In this document: positions 1 through 8,886 of the stretch, piece by piece
How positions within the stretch are numbered: position 1 is the stretch's first letter
Layout: each line of letters begins with the position of its first letter
DNA from: Paenibacillus fonticola DSM 21315
GTDB lineage: Bacteria > Bacillota > Bacilli > Paenibacillales > Paenibacillaceae
Reading direction: 5' to 3'
Length of the DNA: 54,093 nt
Assembly (NCBI RefSeq): GCF_000381905.1
Contig: NZ_KB907259.1
Coordinates: 102,894 to 156,986, forward strand
Translations under genes and position numbers: made by a program
The notes under the pieces: generated by a model
What the model was told of the DNA's origin: nothing
The model's input: only the letters and a program-made list of their open reading frames with translations
Database searches by the model: none

Positions 1-135
1 CAAACGGAACAGAACTGAAGTCCTCTGGTCTATGTTCACCCGGATGAACGAGTACGGCTTCGCGTTCGTCCTGCCGCATCGCTTGGCGGTCTCACTTCGA
101 CGAACCCCTATAGGTGTTCTCATCCCCCGGGACGC

Positions 136-161
136 AAAAAAACTCTCCCGATGGAGAGTTT
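136..161 (-). terminator. Rho-independent terminator, array copy 1
   Basis: On the minus strand AAACTCTCC pairs with GGGAGAGTTT and is followed by an uninterrupted T run. It is the most distal of three near-identical terminators downstream of the tRNA-Arg gene. Confidence 0.75.
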
Positions 162-277
162 GTATACGTCCCAGAAGGGATACTCGCGCTCCGGCGCGAG
201 ACTGCGTTCGTCCTGCCGCATCGCTTGGCGGTCTCACTTCGACGAACCCCTATAGGTGTTCTCATCCCCCTGGACGT

Positions 278-304
278 AAAAAAACTCTCCCGATGGAGAG
301 TTTA
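278..304 (-). terminator. Rho-independent terminator, array copy 2
   Basis: It has the same ACTCTCC/GGAGAGT stem and T run as its neighbours, in the middle repeat unit. Confidence 0.75.
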
Positions 305-420
305 CTATACGTCCCAGAAGGGATACTCGCGCTCCGGCGCGAGACTGCGTTCGTCCTGCCTCTGCGCTTGGCGGTCTCACTTCGACGAACCCCTACAGGT
401 GTTCTCATCCCCCTGGACGC

Positions 421-444
421 AAAAAACTCTCCCAAAGGAGAGTT
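421..444 (-). terminator. Rho-independent terminator of tRNA-Arg
   Basis: It lies 7 bases past the tRNA 3' end on the minus strand. An ACTCTCC/GGAGAGT stem with a short loop is followed by six T. This is the proximal terminator that should end the tRNA transcript; the two further copies look redundant. Confidence 0.85.
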
Positions 445-451
445 TACTATA

Positions 452-525
<74 letters not shown>

Positions 526-556
526 ATAACAAATAATAAAAACGCAAGCAAAAAAT

Positions 557-585
557 ATTTTATCACAGCCAATGTCATGAATCAA
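557..585 (-). promoter_or_regulatory. Sigma-A promoter of tRNA-Arg
   Basis: On the minus strand TTGATT (580-585) and TAAAAT (557-562) are separated by 17 bases. The -10 box is about 31 bases upstream of the tRNA 5' end. Confidence 0.7.
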
Positions 586-720
586 TACTAAATTTGAAAA
601 AAATTTTCCTAAATAATGATGAATCAGCCGCAGCAACAATAAAATCAGGAGAAGCCTTCAATGAAAGGCGGTCGTTTTCATGGGAAAAAATAGGCCGTTT
701 AGCTTGGGAGAACAGACATT

Positions 721-749
721 TTTAACTTCCAATATGTCTATGCTATAAT
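721..749 (+). promoter_or_regulatory. Sigma-A promoter with extended -10
   Basis: A consensus TATAAT (744-749) is preceded by TG one base away (741-742), with a weak -35 TTTAAC 17 bases upstream. It lies just ahead of the ribosome binding site of the gene at 788. Confidence 0.65.
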
Positions 750-787
750 CTCAATATTGTAATTATGAAACAAAGGAGGTTGCGCAT

Positions 788-1696
788 ATCAGCAATTCTC
801 GACCTGGCGAAAAGGACAACATCGTACTGTTTCCCAAAACATTAGACTACTACCAGATTGAACTCACGCGCATGCTGGAAACGGAGCGATACCGTGAAGC
901 CGCTGAACTTTTGCAATTTCTGCTTCAATGCCAGGGGCAGGATCCGAGACATTATGATGAATGGCAGGCACTGCTGGATTGGCTGAATAGTGCTTTTCCT
1001 GCGTCTGGCCAAGACGGCATTCCTGAAGAGGAGCCTTATATTGAAGAGGAAATGGCTCGACAGCATGCGGAAGCAAAGCTGGCTGAAGATCATGATTATG
1101 CAAACAAGCTGCTCCATGCCGTGACGAACAAGCCATTATCCGAGCAAACCTTTCTTGCTTTGGAGCAGCTCGTTTATTTAGACCGGGCCGAGGTGGATGA
1201 AGTGCTTATAGAGTGGATTGAGCACAATGACTTGCATCCGCTGCTGCAGTATCGGGTGCTTCAAACCTTGCAGCGCCGGGGAATGCAGGGGACGCTTACC
1301 TTGTATCGCGGCGGCGAACAGGTGGAAATCGAGATTGAGGCCGTACCTCTTAAGCCAGAGCAATTTCCGGAACCGATTCAAGCCGTACTTGAACGTGTCG
1401 GCAATGAGACGCAGGTGCATGACCCAACGCTGTTTTATTTTGCCCAGGAGCTGTGGTCGCAGTTCATTATGGCGATCTACGGCACGAAAAATTACCGCTC
1501 GATGCTGGACGAGGAAGATGAGGTCATCGACATATGGGCTGCAGCATTGCACTTAATCGTATCAGACAGCCTTCCTGGCGGAAAAAGCGACGAAGAACTG
1601 AGAAATCTTTACGGAATAACGGATGATATGCGCTTAAGATTTGAACAGGCATACCGTTCGATGCGGCATTTTGTTGCAGCAGGGGCAGGAGGTTAA
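788..1696 (+). CDS. Conserved TPR-like protein of unknown function, probable AUC start
   Basis: I do not recognise a named family. The protein is about 302 residues, soluble, acidic and helical, and looks like a tetratricopeptide-type scaffold. It contains a paired-helix segment with the leucine-rich stretch AAELLQFLLQCQ. The first canonical ATG is at 872, but it has no ribosome binding site, and the frame upstream of it reads convincing protein (SNSRPGEKDNIVLFPKTLDY). A perfect AAAGGAGG (772-779) sits 8 bases before an in-frame ATC at 788. There is no ATG, GTG or TTG in frame between the upstream stop at 746 and 872. I therefore place the start at the ATC, which would give I/M-SNSRPGE. The downstream neighbour is tig. 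Confidence 0.75.
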   Translation: MSNSRPGEKDNIVLFPKTLDYYQIELTRMLETERYREAAELLQFLLQCQGQDPRHYDEWQALLDWLNSAFPASGQDGIPEEEPYIEEEMARQHAEAKLAEDHDYANKLLHAVTNKPLSEQTFLALEQLVYLDRAEVDEVLIEWIEHNDLHPLLQYRVLQTLQRRGMQGTLTLYRGGEQVEIEIEAVPLKPEQFPEPIQAVLERVGNETQVHDPTLFYFAQELWSQFIMAIYGTKNYRSMLDEEDEVIDIWAAALHLIVSDSLPGGKSDEELRNLYGITDDMRLRFEQAYRSMRHFVAAGAGG

Positions 1697-1745
1697 CAGG
1701 TATTTTGGCAGCATAACAATGTCTAAGAACTACCGGGATCTGCTC

Positions 1746-1774
1746 TTGTAAAAAGATGTATTGTTGTTTATAAT
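1746..1774 (+). promoter_or_regulatory. Sigma-A promoter of tig
   Basis: TTGTAA (1746-1751) and TATAAT (1769-1774) are separated by 17 bases. The start codon of tig is 125 bases downstream, so the mRNA would have a leader of about 115 bases. Confidence 0.75.
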
Positions 1775-1898
1775 ATAGTGGTTATTCTGAACGTGGACAT
1801 AGAGACAGCTATACTGGAACCATGATAGCTGCTTTATCGCGATTCGGTTTCAGTATTTCAATATAGTAATATGTGAAATTTGGAGGGGAAGGCATAAA

Positions 1899-3275
1899 AT
1901 GAAAGCAACTTGGGAAAAAATAGAGAAGAACCTCGGCGTTCTTGAGGTTGAAGTGGAAGCAGATCGCGTATCTGCTGCACTGGATAAAGCGTTTCAAAAA
2001 GTCGTAAAAAAAGCTAACGTACCAGGATTCCGTAAAGGTAAAGTACCTCGTCCTATTTTTGAGGCACGCTTTGGTGTTGAATCTCTGTATCAGGACGCGA
2101 TTGACATCCTCCTTCCGGAAGTTTACAGCGAAGCGGTTGATCAAACGGATATTTTCCCGGTTGACCGTCCTGAAGTGGACGTAGAGCAATTTGCAAAAGG
2201 ACAACCATTCAAATTCAAGGCAAAAGTAACAGTTAAACCAGAAGTTACACTGGGCGAGTACAAAGGTATCGAAGTGCCTGTCGAAGCCGTAGAAGTAACT
2301 GATGAAGAAATTGCTCAAGAGCTTGAGCGGCTGCAACAGCGTCATGCCGAACTCGTTGTCATCGACGAAGAAGCAGCACAAAACGGAGATACTGTCGTTA
2401 TCGACTTTGACGGCTCCGTGGACGGTGTTCCGTTCGAAGGCGGCCAGGCTGAGCGCTATTCGCTAGAGCTTGGAAGCGGCGCATTCATTCCAGGCTTTGA
2501 GGAACAGGTTGTCGGCTTGGCAACTGGTGATTTCAAAGACGTTACCGTTACTTTCCCGGAGACATACCATGCGGAAGATCTCGCTAGCAAAGAAGCTGTA
2601 TTCAAAGTAAAAGTACATGAAATCAAGCGCAAACAACTGCCAGAGCTCGATGATGAGTTCGCGAAAGATGTTAGCGAATTCGATACGCTGGAAGAATACA
2701 AAGCCGATTTGAAGAAAGAATTGCTTTCCCGCAAGGAGCAAGACAGCAAAGCAGCTCGCGAAGGAGTGCTTGTTGACAAAGTAAGCGAGAAGGCTGACGT
2801 TGAAATCCCTGAGTCGATGATCGAAAGCGAAGTTCAGAACATGGTGCGCGATTTCGACAACCGTCTGCGTTCCCAAGGTATGAATCTGGAAATGTTCCTT
2901 AGCTTCTCCGGTCAAACGATCGAGGATCTCCAAGGGCAAATGAAAGCCGATGCTGAGAAGCGCGTTCGCAACAACCTGGTTCTGGAGCAAATCGCGAAGG
3001 AAGAAAATATCGTAGCTACCGAAGAAGAAATCAACAAAGAGCTTAACGATATGGCGGAAGCGTACAAGCGTAGTCCTGAAGAAATCCGCAACATTTTGGC
3101 AGCAAACGGTTCGCTTGGCAGCCTGAATGAGGATGTAACTCTCCGCAAGACGATCGAATTTTTGATGGAGAATAGCAAAGAGGTTCCGGCGGAGAAGAAG
3201 GAAGAGGCGAAGGAAGCAGAAGCTGCTAAGGAAGACGCGGCTGTGGAAGCTAAAGAGGAAACAACCGAAGAGTAG
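1899..3275 (+). CDS. tig: Trigger factor (ribosome-associated chaperone, peptidyl-prolyl isomerase)
   Basis: This chaperone binds ribosomal protein L23 at the exit tunnel and shields nascent chains. The 458-residue protein has the three usual parts. The N-terminal ribosome-binding domain carries the signature GFRKGKVPR (about residues 43-51). An FKBP-type isomerase domain follows at about 160-245 (GDTVVIDFDGSVDG). The rest is a long helical C-terminal chaperone domain. It is slightly longer than the B. subtilis protein because of a charged Glu/Lys/Ala tail of about 25 residues. The start has a good GGAGGGG site. It has its own promoter and terminator, so it is probably monocistronic, next to clpP and clpX as in many bacteria. 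Confidence 0.98.
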   Translation: MKATWEKIEKNLGVLEVEVEADRVSAALDKAFQKVVKKANVPGFRKGKVPRPIFEARFGVESLYQDAIDILLPEVYSEAVDQTDIFPVDRPEVDVEQFAKGQPFKFKAKVTVKPEVTLGEYKGIEVPVEAVEVTDEEIAQELERLQQRHAELVVIDEEAAQNGDTVVIDFDGSVDGVPFEGGQAERYSLELGSGAFIPGFEEQVVGLATGDFKDVTVTFPETYHAEDLASKEAVFKVKVHEIKRKQLPELDDEFAKDVSEFDTLEEYKADLKKELLSRKEQDSKAAREGVLVDKVSEKADVEIPESMIESEVQNMVRDFDNRLRSQGMNLEMFLSFSGQTIEDLQGQMKADAEKRVRNNLVLEQIAKEENIVATEEEINKELNDMAEAYKRSPEEIRNILAANGSLGSLNEDVTLRKTIEFLMENSKEVPAEKKEEAKEAEAAKEDAAVEAKEETTEE

Positions 3276-3337
3276 AATTTTTCTGCTGTGAATGGTTGAT
3301 GTGATTGAGGCTTTAAGTCCGAACATGATGAAAATGA

Positions 3338-3373
3338 TTAAGGCACGTATATAAGATGCGTGCCTTAATTTTT
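3338..3373 (+). terminator. Terminator of tig
   Basis: AAGGCACG(T) and (A)TGCGTGCCTT form a strong stem that ends in ATTTTT, 63 bases after the tig stop. Confidence 0.85.
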
Positions 3374-3467
3374 CACCTTTTTAAAATACATATATTCCCA
3401 ACGTTTTCCGGACAAGACTTCAGTTATATAATAAATTCAGGAAGTCATACACTGTATAGAATGAAAA

Positions 3468-3496
3468 ATGACATGCGCCTTTGAACGTGATAGAAT
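3468..3496 (+). promoter_or_regulatory. Sigma-A promoter of clpP
   Basis: ATGACA (3468-3473) and TAGAAT (3491-3496) are 17 bases apart, each one base off consensus. A second weaker TATAAT lies at 3427-3432. I could not find a complete CtsR tandem heptad around either. Confidence 0.6.
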
Positions 3497-3541
3497 ATTT
3501 CTGTAAGCGTAAGAATTTTAAAAGGAAAAGAGGTTGGTCGC

Positions 3542-4132
3542 ATGAGTCTGGTACCTATGGTCGTAGAACAAACGAGCCGGGGAGAACGGTCTTACGATAT
3601 TTACTCGAGACTTCTTAAGGATCGCATTATTTTTCTCAGCAACGCGATTGATGATGATGTCGCCAATCTCGTAATAGCCCAGCTGTTGTTCTTGGCGGCG
3701 GAAGATCCTGAAAAGGACATCCATCTGTACATCAATTCGCCTGGTGGTTCGGTTACTGCCGGGATGGGTATATATGATACGATGCAATACATCCAGCCGG
3801 ATGTTTCTACCATTTGCGTAGGAATGGCCGCCAGCATGGGCTCGCTCTTGCTTACGGCAGGGGCGCCGGGCAAACGATTTGCTCTCCCTAACAGCGAAGT
3901 GATGATTCATCAACCGCTTGGTGGTATACGCGGTCAGGCTGCGGATATTAAAATCCATGCGGAGTGGATTATCAAAACGAGAGAGAAGCTGAATCAAATT
4001 TACGTGGATCGGACGGGTCAACCCCTTGAAAAAATCGAACGCGATACTGACCGCGACTTCTTCATGAGCGCGGAAGAGGCTAAGGCCTATGGGATTATCG
4101 ACCAGGTCATTAGTAAGCCGATCAAATCATAA
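3542..4132 (+). CDS. clpP: ATP-dependent Clp protease proteolytic subunit
   Basis: This is the serine peptidase that forms the double-heptamer chamber fed by ClpX or ClpC. At 196 residues it has the family length. The catalytic triad is visible at the usual numbering: Ser98 in MAASMGS, His123 in MIHQPLGG and Asp172 in DTDRDF. The oxyanion-loop motif INSPGGSV is present near residue 65. The AGAGGT ribosome binding site fits the ATG. clpX follows 12 bases later, so ClpP and its unfoldase are probably made from one transcript, as in Gram-negative bacteria rather than the split arrangement of B. subtilis. Confidence 0.99.
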   Translation: MSLVPMVVEQTSRGERSYDIYSRLLKDRIIFLSNAIDDDVANLVIAQLLFLAAEDPEKDIHLYINSPGGSVTAGMGIYDTMQYIQPDVSTICVGMAASMGSLLLTAGAPGKRFALPNSEVMIHQPLGGIRGQAADIKIHAEWIIKTREKLNQIYVDRTGQPLEKIERDTDRDFFMSAEEAKAYGIIDQVISKPIKS

Positions 4133-4144
4133 AGGGGTGTTTAC

Positions 4145-5401
4145 ATGTTCAAGTTCAACGATGAAAAGGGACAACTGAAGTGCTCATTTTGCGGCAAATC
4201 GCAGGAGCAGGTCCGCAAGCTTGTTGCCGGACCAGGCGTTTATATATGTGACGAATGTATCGAATTATGCACGGAGATCGTCGAAGAGGAACTCGGTCAT
4301 GAAGAGGAATTGGATCTTAAGGAAATTCCGAAACCGAAGGAAATCCGCGATATTCTCGATCAGTATGTAATTGGCCAGGAGCAAGCGAAGAAATCGCTCT
4401 CTGTGGCGGTATATAATCACTACAAACGTGTAAATATACAGGGCAAGGTGGAAGATGTCGAGCTGCAGAAGAGTAATATTTTGCTGCTGGGCCCTACCGG
4501 CTCAGGTAAGACATTGCTCGCGCAGACGATGGCCAGAATTTTGAACGTTCCGTTTGCCATCGCTGATGCAACCTCTCTGACAGAAGCCGGTTATGTAGGC
4601 GAAGACGTCGAGAATATTTTGCTTAAGCTGATTCAAGCTGCGGATTATGACGTGGAAAAGGCGGAGCGCGGCATCATTTACATCGATGAAATTGATAAAG
4701 TGGCTCGCAAATCCGAAAATCCTTCCATTACGCGCGACGTATCGGGCGAAGGGGTCCAGCAGGCTCTCCTTAAAATATTGGAAGGAACCGTTGCTTCCGT
4801 ACCTCCGCAAGGCGGACGCAAGCATCCGCATCAGGAATTCATTCAAATCGATACGACGAATATTTTGTTTATTTGTGGCGGTGCTTTTGACGGGCTGGAG
4901 CAAATCATCAAGCGTCGGATCGGCAAGAAAGTGATCGGCTTTAACGCGGTGAGCGAGGGCCAGAAGGATCTTAAGGCGGGCGAATATCTTTCCATGGTGC
5001 TTCCGGAAGATTTGCTTAAGTTCGGCTTGATTCCAGAATTCGTCGGCCGTTTGCCGGTTGTTTCTACCCTGGAACCGCTGGATGAGAAGACGCTTGTGCG
5101 TATTTTGTCCGAACCGAAGAATGCCTTGGTTAAGCAATATCAGAAGCTGCTGGAGCTGGATAATGTAGCTTTGTCATTTGAGCAGAAGGCTCTTGAGGCC
5201 ATCGCTCAGGAAGCGATTAAGCGGAACACCGGTGCCCGCGGACTTCGGTCGATCATTGAAGGCATTATGCTGGACCTGATGTATGAGGTGCCTTCACGTG
5301 ATGATATTACGGACTGCGTCATTACGGAGAAAGTGGTTCAGGACAAGACCGTTCCTGAACTGGAGCCGAAGAAGAACAAGAAGCAGGAAGAGAGCGCATA
5401 A
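4145..5401 (+). CDS. clpX: ClpX, ATP-dependent unfoldase of the ClpXP protease
   Basis: This AAA+ ring unfoldase delivers tagged substrates to ClpP. The 418-residue protein starts with the ClpX zinc-binding domain (Cys13, Cys16, Cys35, Cys38 in CSFC and CDEC). It continues with Walker A GPTGSGKT (116-123), Walker B IIYIDEID (Asp181-Glu182), the pore-region motif RDVSGEGVQ, and the C-terminal [10 protein letters not shown] sensor-2 helix. Only 12 bases separate it from clpP, supporting an operon. A 118-base gap containing a long inverted repeat separates it from ispG. Confidence 0.99.
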   Translation: MFKFNDEKGQLKCSFCGKSQEQVRKLVAGPGVYICDECIELCTEIVEEELGHEEELDLKEIPKPKEIRDILDQYVIGQEQAKKSLSVAVYNHYKRVNIQGKVEDVELQKSNILLLGPTGSGKTLLAQTMARILNVPFAIADATSLTEAGYVGEDVENILLKLIQAADYDVEKAERGIIYIDEIDKVARKSENPSITRDVSGEGVQQALLKILEGTVASVPPQGGRKHPHQEFIQIDTTNILFICGGAFDGLEQIIKRRIGKKVIGFNAVSEGQKDLKAGEYLSMVLPEDLLKFGLIPEFVGRLPVVSTLEPLDEKTLVRILSEPKNALVKQYQKLLELDNVALSFEQKALEAIAQEAIKRNTGARGLRSIIEGIMLDLMYEVPSRDDITDCVITEKVVQDKTVPELEPKKNKKQEESA

Positions 5402-5433
5402 GGCAGATTAGCCGTATCCGCTACAAAATAGAT

Positions 5434-5500
5434 GTCAAGTTCTCCACCTTTGCAAGAGCGAACCGAGTTATCTCGTGACTTGCAGGGGTGGAGCTTTGAC
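5434..5500 (+). promoter_or_regulatory. Long inverted repeat between clpX and ispG
   Basis: Arms of about 22 bases (5434-5456, beginning GTCAAGTTCTCCACC, and 5479-5500, ending GGTGGAGCTTTGAC) pair almost throughout when G-U pairs are allowed. The loop is about 22 bases. The second arm ends about 20 bases before the ispG start. No T run follows, so it is not a standard terminator. It may be an RNA processing site or a structure controlling ispG translation; the function is unknown. Confidence 0.6.
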
Positions 5501-5519
5501 GTTATGGGAGAGACCTGAA

Positions 5520-6644
5520 ATGACATTCTTGAGACAAGATACCCGGCCGGTTAAAGTCGGTAATCTGACGATCGGCGGCAGTAACGAAGTAATCATTCAA
5601 AGCATGTGCACCACCAAAACAGCTGACGTTACCGCTACGGTAGCGGAAATTCTTCGATTGGAAGAAGCCGGCTGTCAATTGGTCCGCGTGACGGTGAACA
5701 ATGAGGAAGCTGCTGCGGCGATCAAGGAAATCAAGAAACAAATTCACATACCGCTGGTGGCCGATATTCATTTTAACTATAAGCTAGCTCTGCTTGCGAT
5801 CGAGAACGGGATCGATAAAGTGAGGATTAATCCGGGCAACATTGGTCGCCGGGAGAAGGTTGAAGCTGTCGTGCAGGCTTGCAAGGAGAAGGGGATTCCT
5901 ATCCGGATCGGAGTGAATGCAGGTTCCCTGGAGAATCATCTGCTTGAAAAATACGGCTATCCTACGCCAGAGGCTATGGTGGAAAGCGCCTTGTTCCACA
6001 TCGGAATACTGGAGGAACTGGATTTTCACGACATTATCGTTTCGCTCAAAGCGTCTGATGTCCCAATGGCTATCGCGGCGTATTCCAAAGCGGCGGAAGT
6101 GATACCGTACCCGCTTCATCTAGGCATTACTGAAGCCGGAACCCTTTTCTCCGGAACCGTCAAAAGTGCGGCTGGCATCGGGGCGCTGCTGTCGATGGGC
6201 ATCGGATCTACTCTTCGGATTTCATTAAGTGCGGACCCTGTGGAGGAAGTGAAGGTCGCTCGCGAGCTGCTTAAAACCTTCGGTTTGATTTCCAACGCCG
6301 CTACATTGGTGTCTTGCCCGACTTGCGGACGGTTGGATATCGATCTGTTTGCGATTGCGAATGAAGTGGAAGATTATATCGCTAATTTGAAAGTGCCGAT
6401 TAAGGTTTCCGTGCTCGGCTGCGCCGTGAACGGACCGGGTGAGGCGAGAGAAGCGGATATCGGAATCGCCGGAGCGCGTGGAGAAGGTCTACTGTTCCGA
6501 TACGGGGAAATGATTCGCAAGGTGCCGGAAGCTGATCTTGTATCGGAATTAAAGAAAGAAATTGATCACATTGTCGAAGTATATGAAGCGACAGGCGAAA
6601 TTCCCGGACGCAAAGAGCACCGGGCGGCCAGCGCTGAAGTATAA
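5520..6644 (+). CDS. ispG: 4-hydroxy-3-methylbut-2-enyl diphosphate synthase (MEP isoprenoid pathway)
   Basis: This [4Fe-4S] enzyme converts methylerythritol cyclodiphosphate to HMBPP. The frame opens at a GTG at 5475. I prefer the ATG at 5520, which has GGGAGAG 8 bases upstream and gives 374 residues beginning [14 protein letters not shown], typical of the family. Cluster ligands are visible: CPTCGR (Cys266, Cys269), Cys301 in [12 protein letters not shown] and Glu308 in the same motif. The N-terminal TIM-barrel part carries MCTTKTADV. It stands alone as a metabolic gene among protease genes. Confidence 0.97.
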   Translation: MTFLRQDTRPVKVGNLTIGGSNEVIIQSMCTTKTADVTATVAEILRLEEAGCQLVRVTVNNEEAAAAIKEIKKQIHIPLVADIHFNYKLALLAIENGIDKVRINPGNIGRREKVEAVVQACKEKGIPIRIGVNAGSLENHLLEKYGYPTPEAMVESALFHIGILEELDFHDIIVSLKASDVPMAIAAYSKAAEVIPYPLHLGITEAGTLFSGTVKSAAGIGALLSMGIGSTLRISLSADPVEEVKVARELLKTFGLISNAATLVSCPTCGRLDIDLFAIANEVEDYIANLKVPIKVSVLGCAVNGPGEAREADIGIAGARGEGLLFRYGEMIRKVPEADLVSELKKEIDHIVEVYEATGEIPGRKEHRAASAEV

Positions 6645-6648
6645 GCGA

Positions 6649-6723
6649 TTAGGGTGACTGCTTAATTGATGAACGAAGCTTGATGAAGAGAATCGTAGCA
6701 AGGTTAATCTGATATTGAGTCAT
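6649..6723 (-). CDS. Possible 24-residue small ORF on the opposite strand
   Basis: An ATG on the minus strand is preceded by a perfect AAGGAGG (6734-6740) at 10 bases. It reads a 24-residue, weakly hydrophobic peptide (starts MTQYQINLATILFIKL) that stops 5 bases from the ispG stop. I see no convincing promoter or terminator for it. It is the only minus-strand candidate in a long + strand region. It may be chance; I list it because of the strong ribosome binding site. Confidence 0.25.
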   Translation of the reverse strand: MTQYQINLATILFIKLRSSIKQSP

Positions 6724-6955
6724 AAATAGAACACCTCCTTATGAATGGGTCTCGACAACTTCATTCTAACTGAGGATTCTATCTATGGCTCCTTTTATTT
6801 TAAGAAACGAATTTACATAATTATAAGGAGTCAACTCAAAATCGGTGCACGAACTGCATGAAGTACATGAAATACATTTAGAGACGAACATCTTCCTTCT
6901 GTGCCAATTTAATCCAATCGGCGCTTTTCTTAATTTCATATTAGCTTTTATTTGT

Positions 6956-6985
6956 GTTTTATGAGGGGCGAATAGGGCAATACTA
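6956..6985 (+). promoter_or_regulatory. Candidate sigma-F (forespore) promoter of lonB
   Basis: GGCAATACTA (6976-6985) fits the sigma-F -10 consensus GGNRANAHTR at every position. GTTTT, 15 bases upstream (6956-6960), fits four of five -35 positions. B. subtilis lonB is known to be transcribed by sigma-F in the forespore, so the match makes biological sense. The sequence match is seen; its use is inferred. Confidence 0.5.
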
Positions 6986-7017
6986 CCATGTATCAGTAAA
7001 AGTGTGGGAGGCTCTGT

Positions 7018-8730
7018 ATGATGGAACTGAATGTAATTTTGATGTCCGTTCAAATGTTTTTTGCCGTAGTGATTGGCCTTTATTTCTGGAATCAACTTCG
7101 GAGTCAGCGGGGAAACCGGACTGCGGTCGATAAAGAGTCGCGCAAAGAGATGGAGAAGCTGCGGAAATTGCGGGCGGTATCTTTGACGAAGCCGCTGGCA
7201 GAACGCACGCGTCCCGCTTCGATGAACGACATTGTTGGGCAAAAGGACGGATTACGCGCTTTGAAAGCAGCGTTATGCAGTGCCAATCCGCAGCATGTAA
7301 TTATTTACGGGCCGCCAGGAGTGGGCAAGACGGCTGCGGCCAGAGTAGTGATGGAGGAAGCGAAAAAAAATCCGATATCCCCGTTTAAGGCAGACGCCAA
7401 ATTTATCGAGATGGATGCCACGATCGCCCGATTTGACGAAAGAGGCATTGCCGATCCGCTGATTGGGTCGGTTCATGATCCAATATACCAAGGGGCCGGT
7501 GCAATGGGAGTTGCGGGAATACCGCAGCCAAAGCCAGGAGCGGTTACGAAGGCGCACGGCGGCATTCTGTTCATCGATGAAATTGGGGAGCTTCACTCCA
7601 TCCAAATGAATAAAATGCTGAAGGTGCTGGAGGATCGCAAGGTGTATCTGGAGAGCGCCTACTATAACTCGGAAGACTCCGGGACTCCGGCCTATATCCA
7701 TGACATTTTTCAAAATGGATTGCCTGCTGACTTTCGGCTGGTCGGTGCGACGACACGTTCGCCGCATGAAATTCCCCCTGCTCTGCGGTCGCGCTGCATG
7801 GAGATTTATTTCCGTCCGCTATTGCCGGAGGAGATTGCCCAAATTGCCGAGGATGCGGTGAAGAGAATTGGATTTCAGCCTTGTCCTGAAGCGATCGAGG
7901 TGATCAAAAAGTTCGCGACGAATGGGCGGGAAGCCGTCAATATGGTTCAGCTAGCCGCGGGGCTGGCCCTGACCGAGCAGCGGGATCATTTGCTGGCTTC
8001 CGATTTGGAATGGGTAGCTACGAGCAGTCAATTGGCTCCGCGTCCAGAACGGAAAATTAACGAGCAATCAGAGGTCGGTGTCGTTAATGGGCTGGCTGTA
8101 TACGGCCCGAATATGGGGACATTGCTGGAGATTGAAGCGACGGCGGTACCAGCGCAAAAAGGAAAAGGCATCTACACGATTACGGGAGTTGTGGATGAAG
8201 AGGAGATCGGCGGAGGCAACCGGACGCTGCGGCGCAAGAGCATGGCTAAAGGCTCGGTAGAAAACGTGTTGACCGTACTGAAGAGCCTTGGCCTTCATCC
8301 GGCCAATTACGACCTGCATATCAATTTTCCTGGAGGAACCCCGATCGATGGCCCCTCTGCGGGAATGGCCATTGCGACGGCGATTGCTTCAGCGATCAAG
8401 CGGGTGCCCGTCGACAACCGGATCGCCATGACCGGGGAACTGGGCATACACGGGAAGGTGAAGCCGGTAGGCGGCGTTGTAGCTAAAGTGGAAGCGGCGT
8501 TTCAAGCGGGGGCGACGACCGTGCTTATTCCAAAGGATAATTGGCAGACGCTGTTTGAAGGTTTGCAAGGGTTAAGTGTAATTCCAGTAGAATCGGTGTC
8601 CGAGGTGTTCCGCCATGTATTCGGGCCCGAAGCAGAAAAAAAGTTCGGTCTGTCACTTGGGGGCGAGTCTTTTGTTCCTGCGCCGGTGCCATTTTTGCAT
8701 GCGGAGTCCCCGCAAGGGGGAACGATGTAG
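7018..8730 (+). CDS. lonB: LonB, membrane-anchored ATP-dependent Lon-type protease
   Basis: LonB is a Lon-family serine protease without the LonA N-domain, known in Bacillus as a forespore protein. The 570-residue product has one N-terminal membrane segment (about residues 8-26, [19 protein letters not shown]). It has an AAA+ domain with Walker A GPPGVGKT (98-105) and Walker [11 protein letters not shown]. The C-terminal Lon peptidase domain carries catalytic Ser447 in DGPSAG and Lys490 in VGGVVAKVE. The start is one of two adjacent ATGs behind GGGAGG. lonA follows 156 bases later, the same tandem order as B. subtilis. Confidence 0.97.
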   Translation: MMELNVILMSVQMFFAVVIGLYFWNQLRSQRGNRTAVDKESRKEMEKLRKLRAVSLTKPLAERTRPASMNDIVGQKDGLRALKAALCSANPQHVIIYGPPGVGKTAAARVVMEEAKKNPISPFKADAKFIEMDATIARFDERGIADPLIGSVHDPIYQGAGAMGVAGIPQPKPGAVTKAHGGILFIDEIGELHSIQMNKMLKVLEDRKVYLESAYYNSEDSGTPAYIHDIFQNGLPADFRLVGATTRSPHEIPPALRSRCMEIYFRPLLPEEIAQIAEDAVKRIGFQPCPEAIEVIKKFATNGREAVNMVQLAAGLALTEQRDHLLASDLEWVATSSQLAPRPERKINEQSEVGVVNGLAVYGPNMGTLLEIEATAVPAQKGKGIYTITGVVDEEEIGGGNRTLRRKSMAKGSVENVLTVLKSLGLHPANYDLHINFPGGTPIDGPSAGMAIATAIASAIKRVPVDNRIAMTGELGIHGKVKPVGGVVAKVEAAFQAGATTVLIPKDNWQTLFEGLQGLSVIPVESVSEVFRHVFGPEAEKKFGLSLGGESFVPAPVPFLHAESPQGGTM

Positions 8731-8788
8731 TTAACTGCAAGCTGTACCGTACAAAAATAAGGCTCTACAGTCGAAGTGTTATATTAGG

Positions 8789-8809
8789 GCGGCTGCACTG
8801 TGCAGTCGC
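8789..8809 (+). terminator. Inverted repeat after lonB, possible weak terminator
   Basis: GCGGCTGCAC and GTGCAGTCGC form a near-perfect stem 58 bases past lonB. Only a scattered T-rich stretch (TCTTCGTTGGTGTTTTT) follows, so termination may be inefficient. Confidence 0.4.
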
Positions 8810-8886
8810 TCTTCGTTGGTGTTTTTATGTAACATTTGCTAAAATAGGACTAATATCTAACGAGAACGTATGGAGGTGCGAAAGCG

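Larger units (their letters stand above)
6645..7017. other. 373-base spacer between ispG and lonB
   Basis: The spacer is AT-rich and holds the possible minus-strand small ORF at 6649-6723, a candidate forespore promoter at 6956-6985 and the lonB ribosome binding site. I see no clear terminator for ispG and no other recognisable element. Confidence 0.5.

Noticed and set aside
661..693. Ten-codon ORF (MKGGRFHGKK) with AGGAG upstream
   Set aside because: Too short to support, no regulatory hairpin follows, and it lies upstream of the promoter of the next gene.
3420..3470. CtsR operator before clpP
   Set aside because: Only one heptad-like word is visible (AAGTCAT); the required tandem partner is missing.
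5475..5519. GTG start for ispG
   Set aside because: It lies inside the inverted repeat, has no ribosome binding site, and the extra 15 residues are not typical of IspG.
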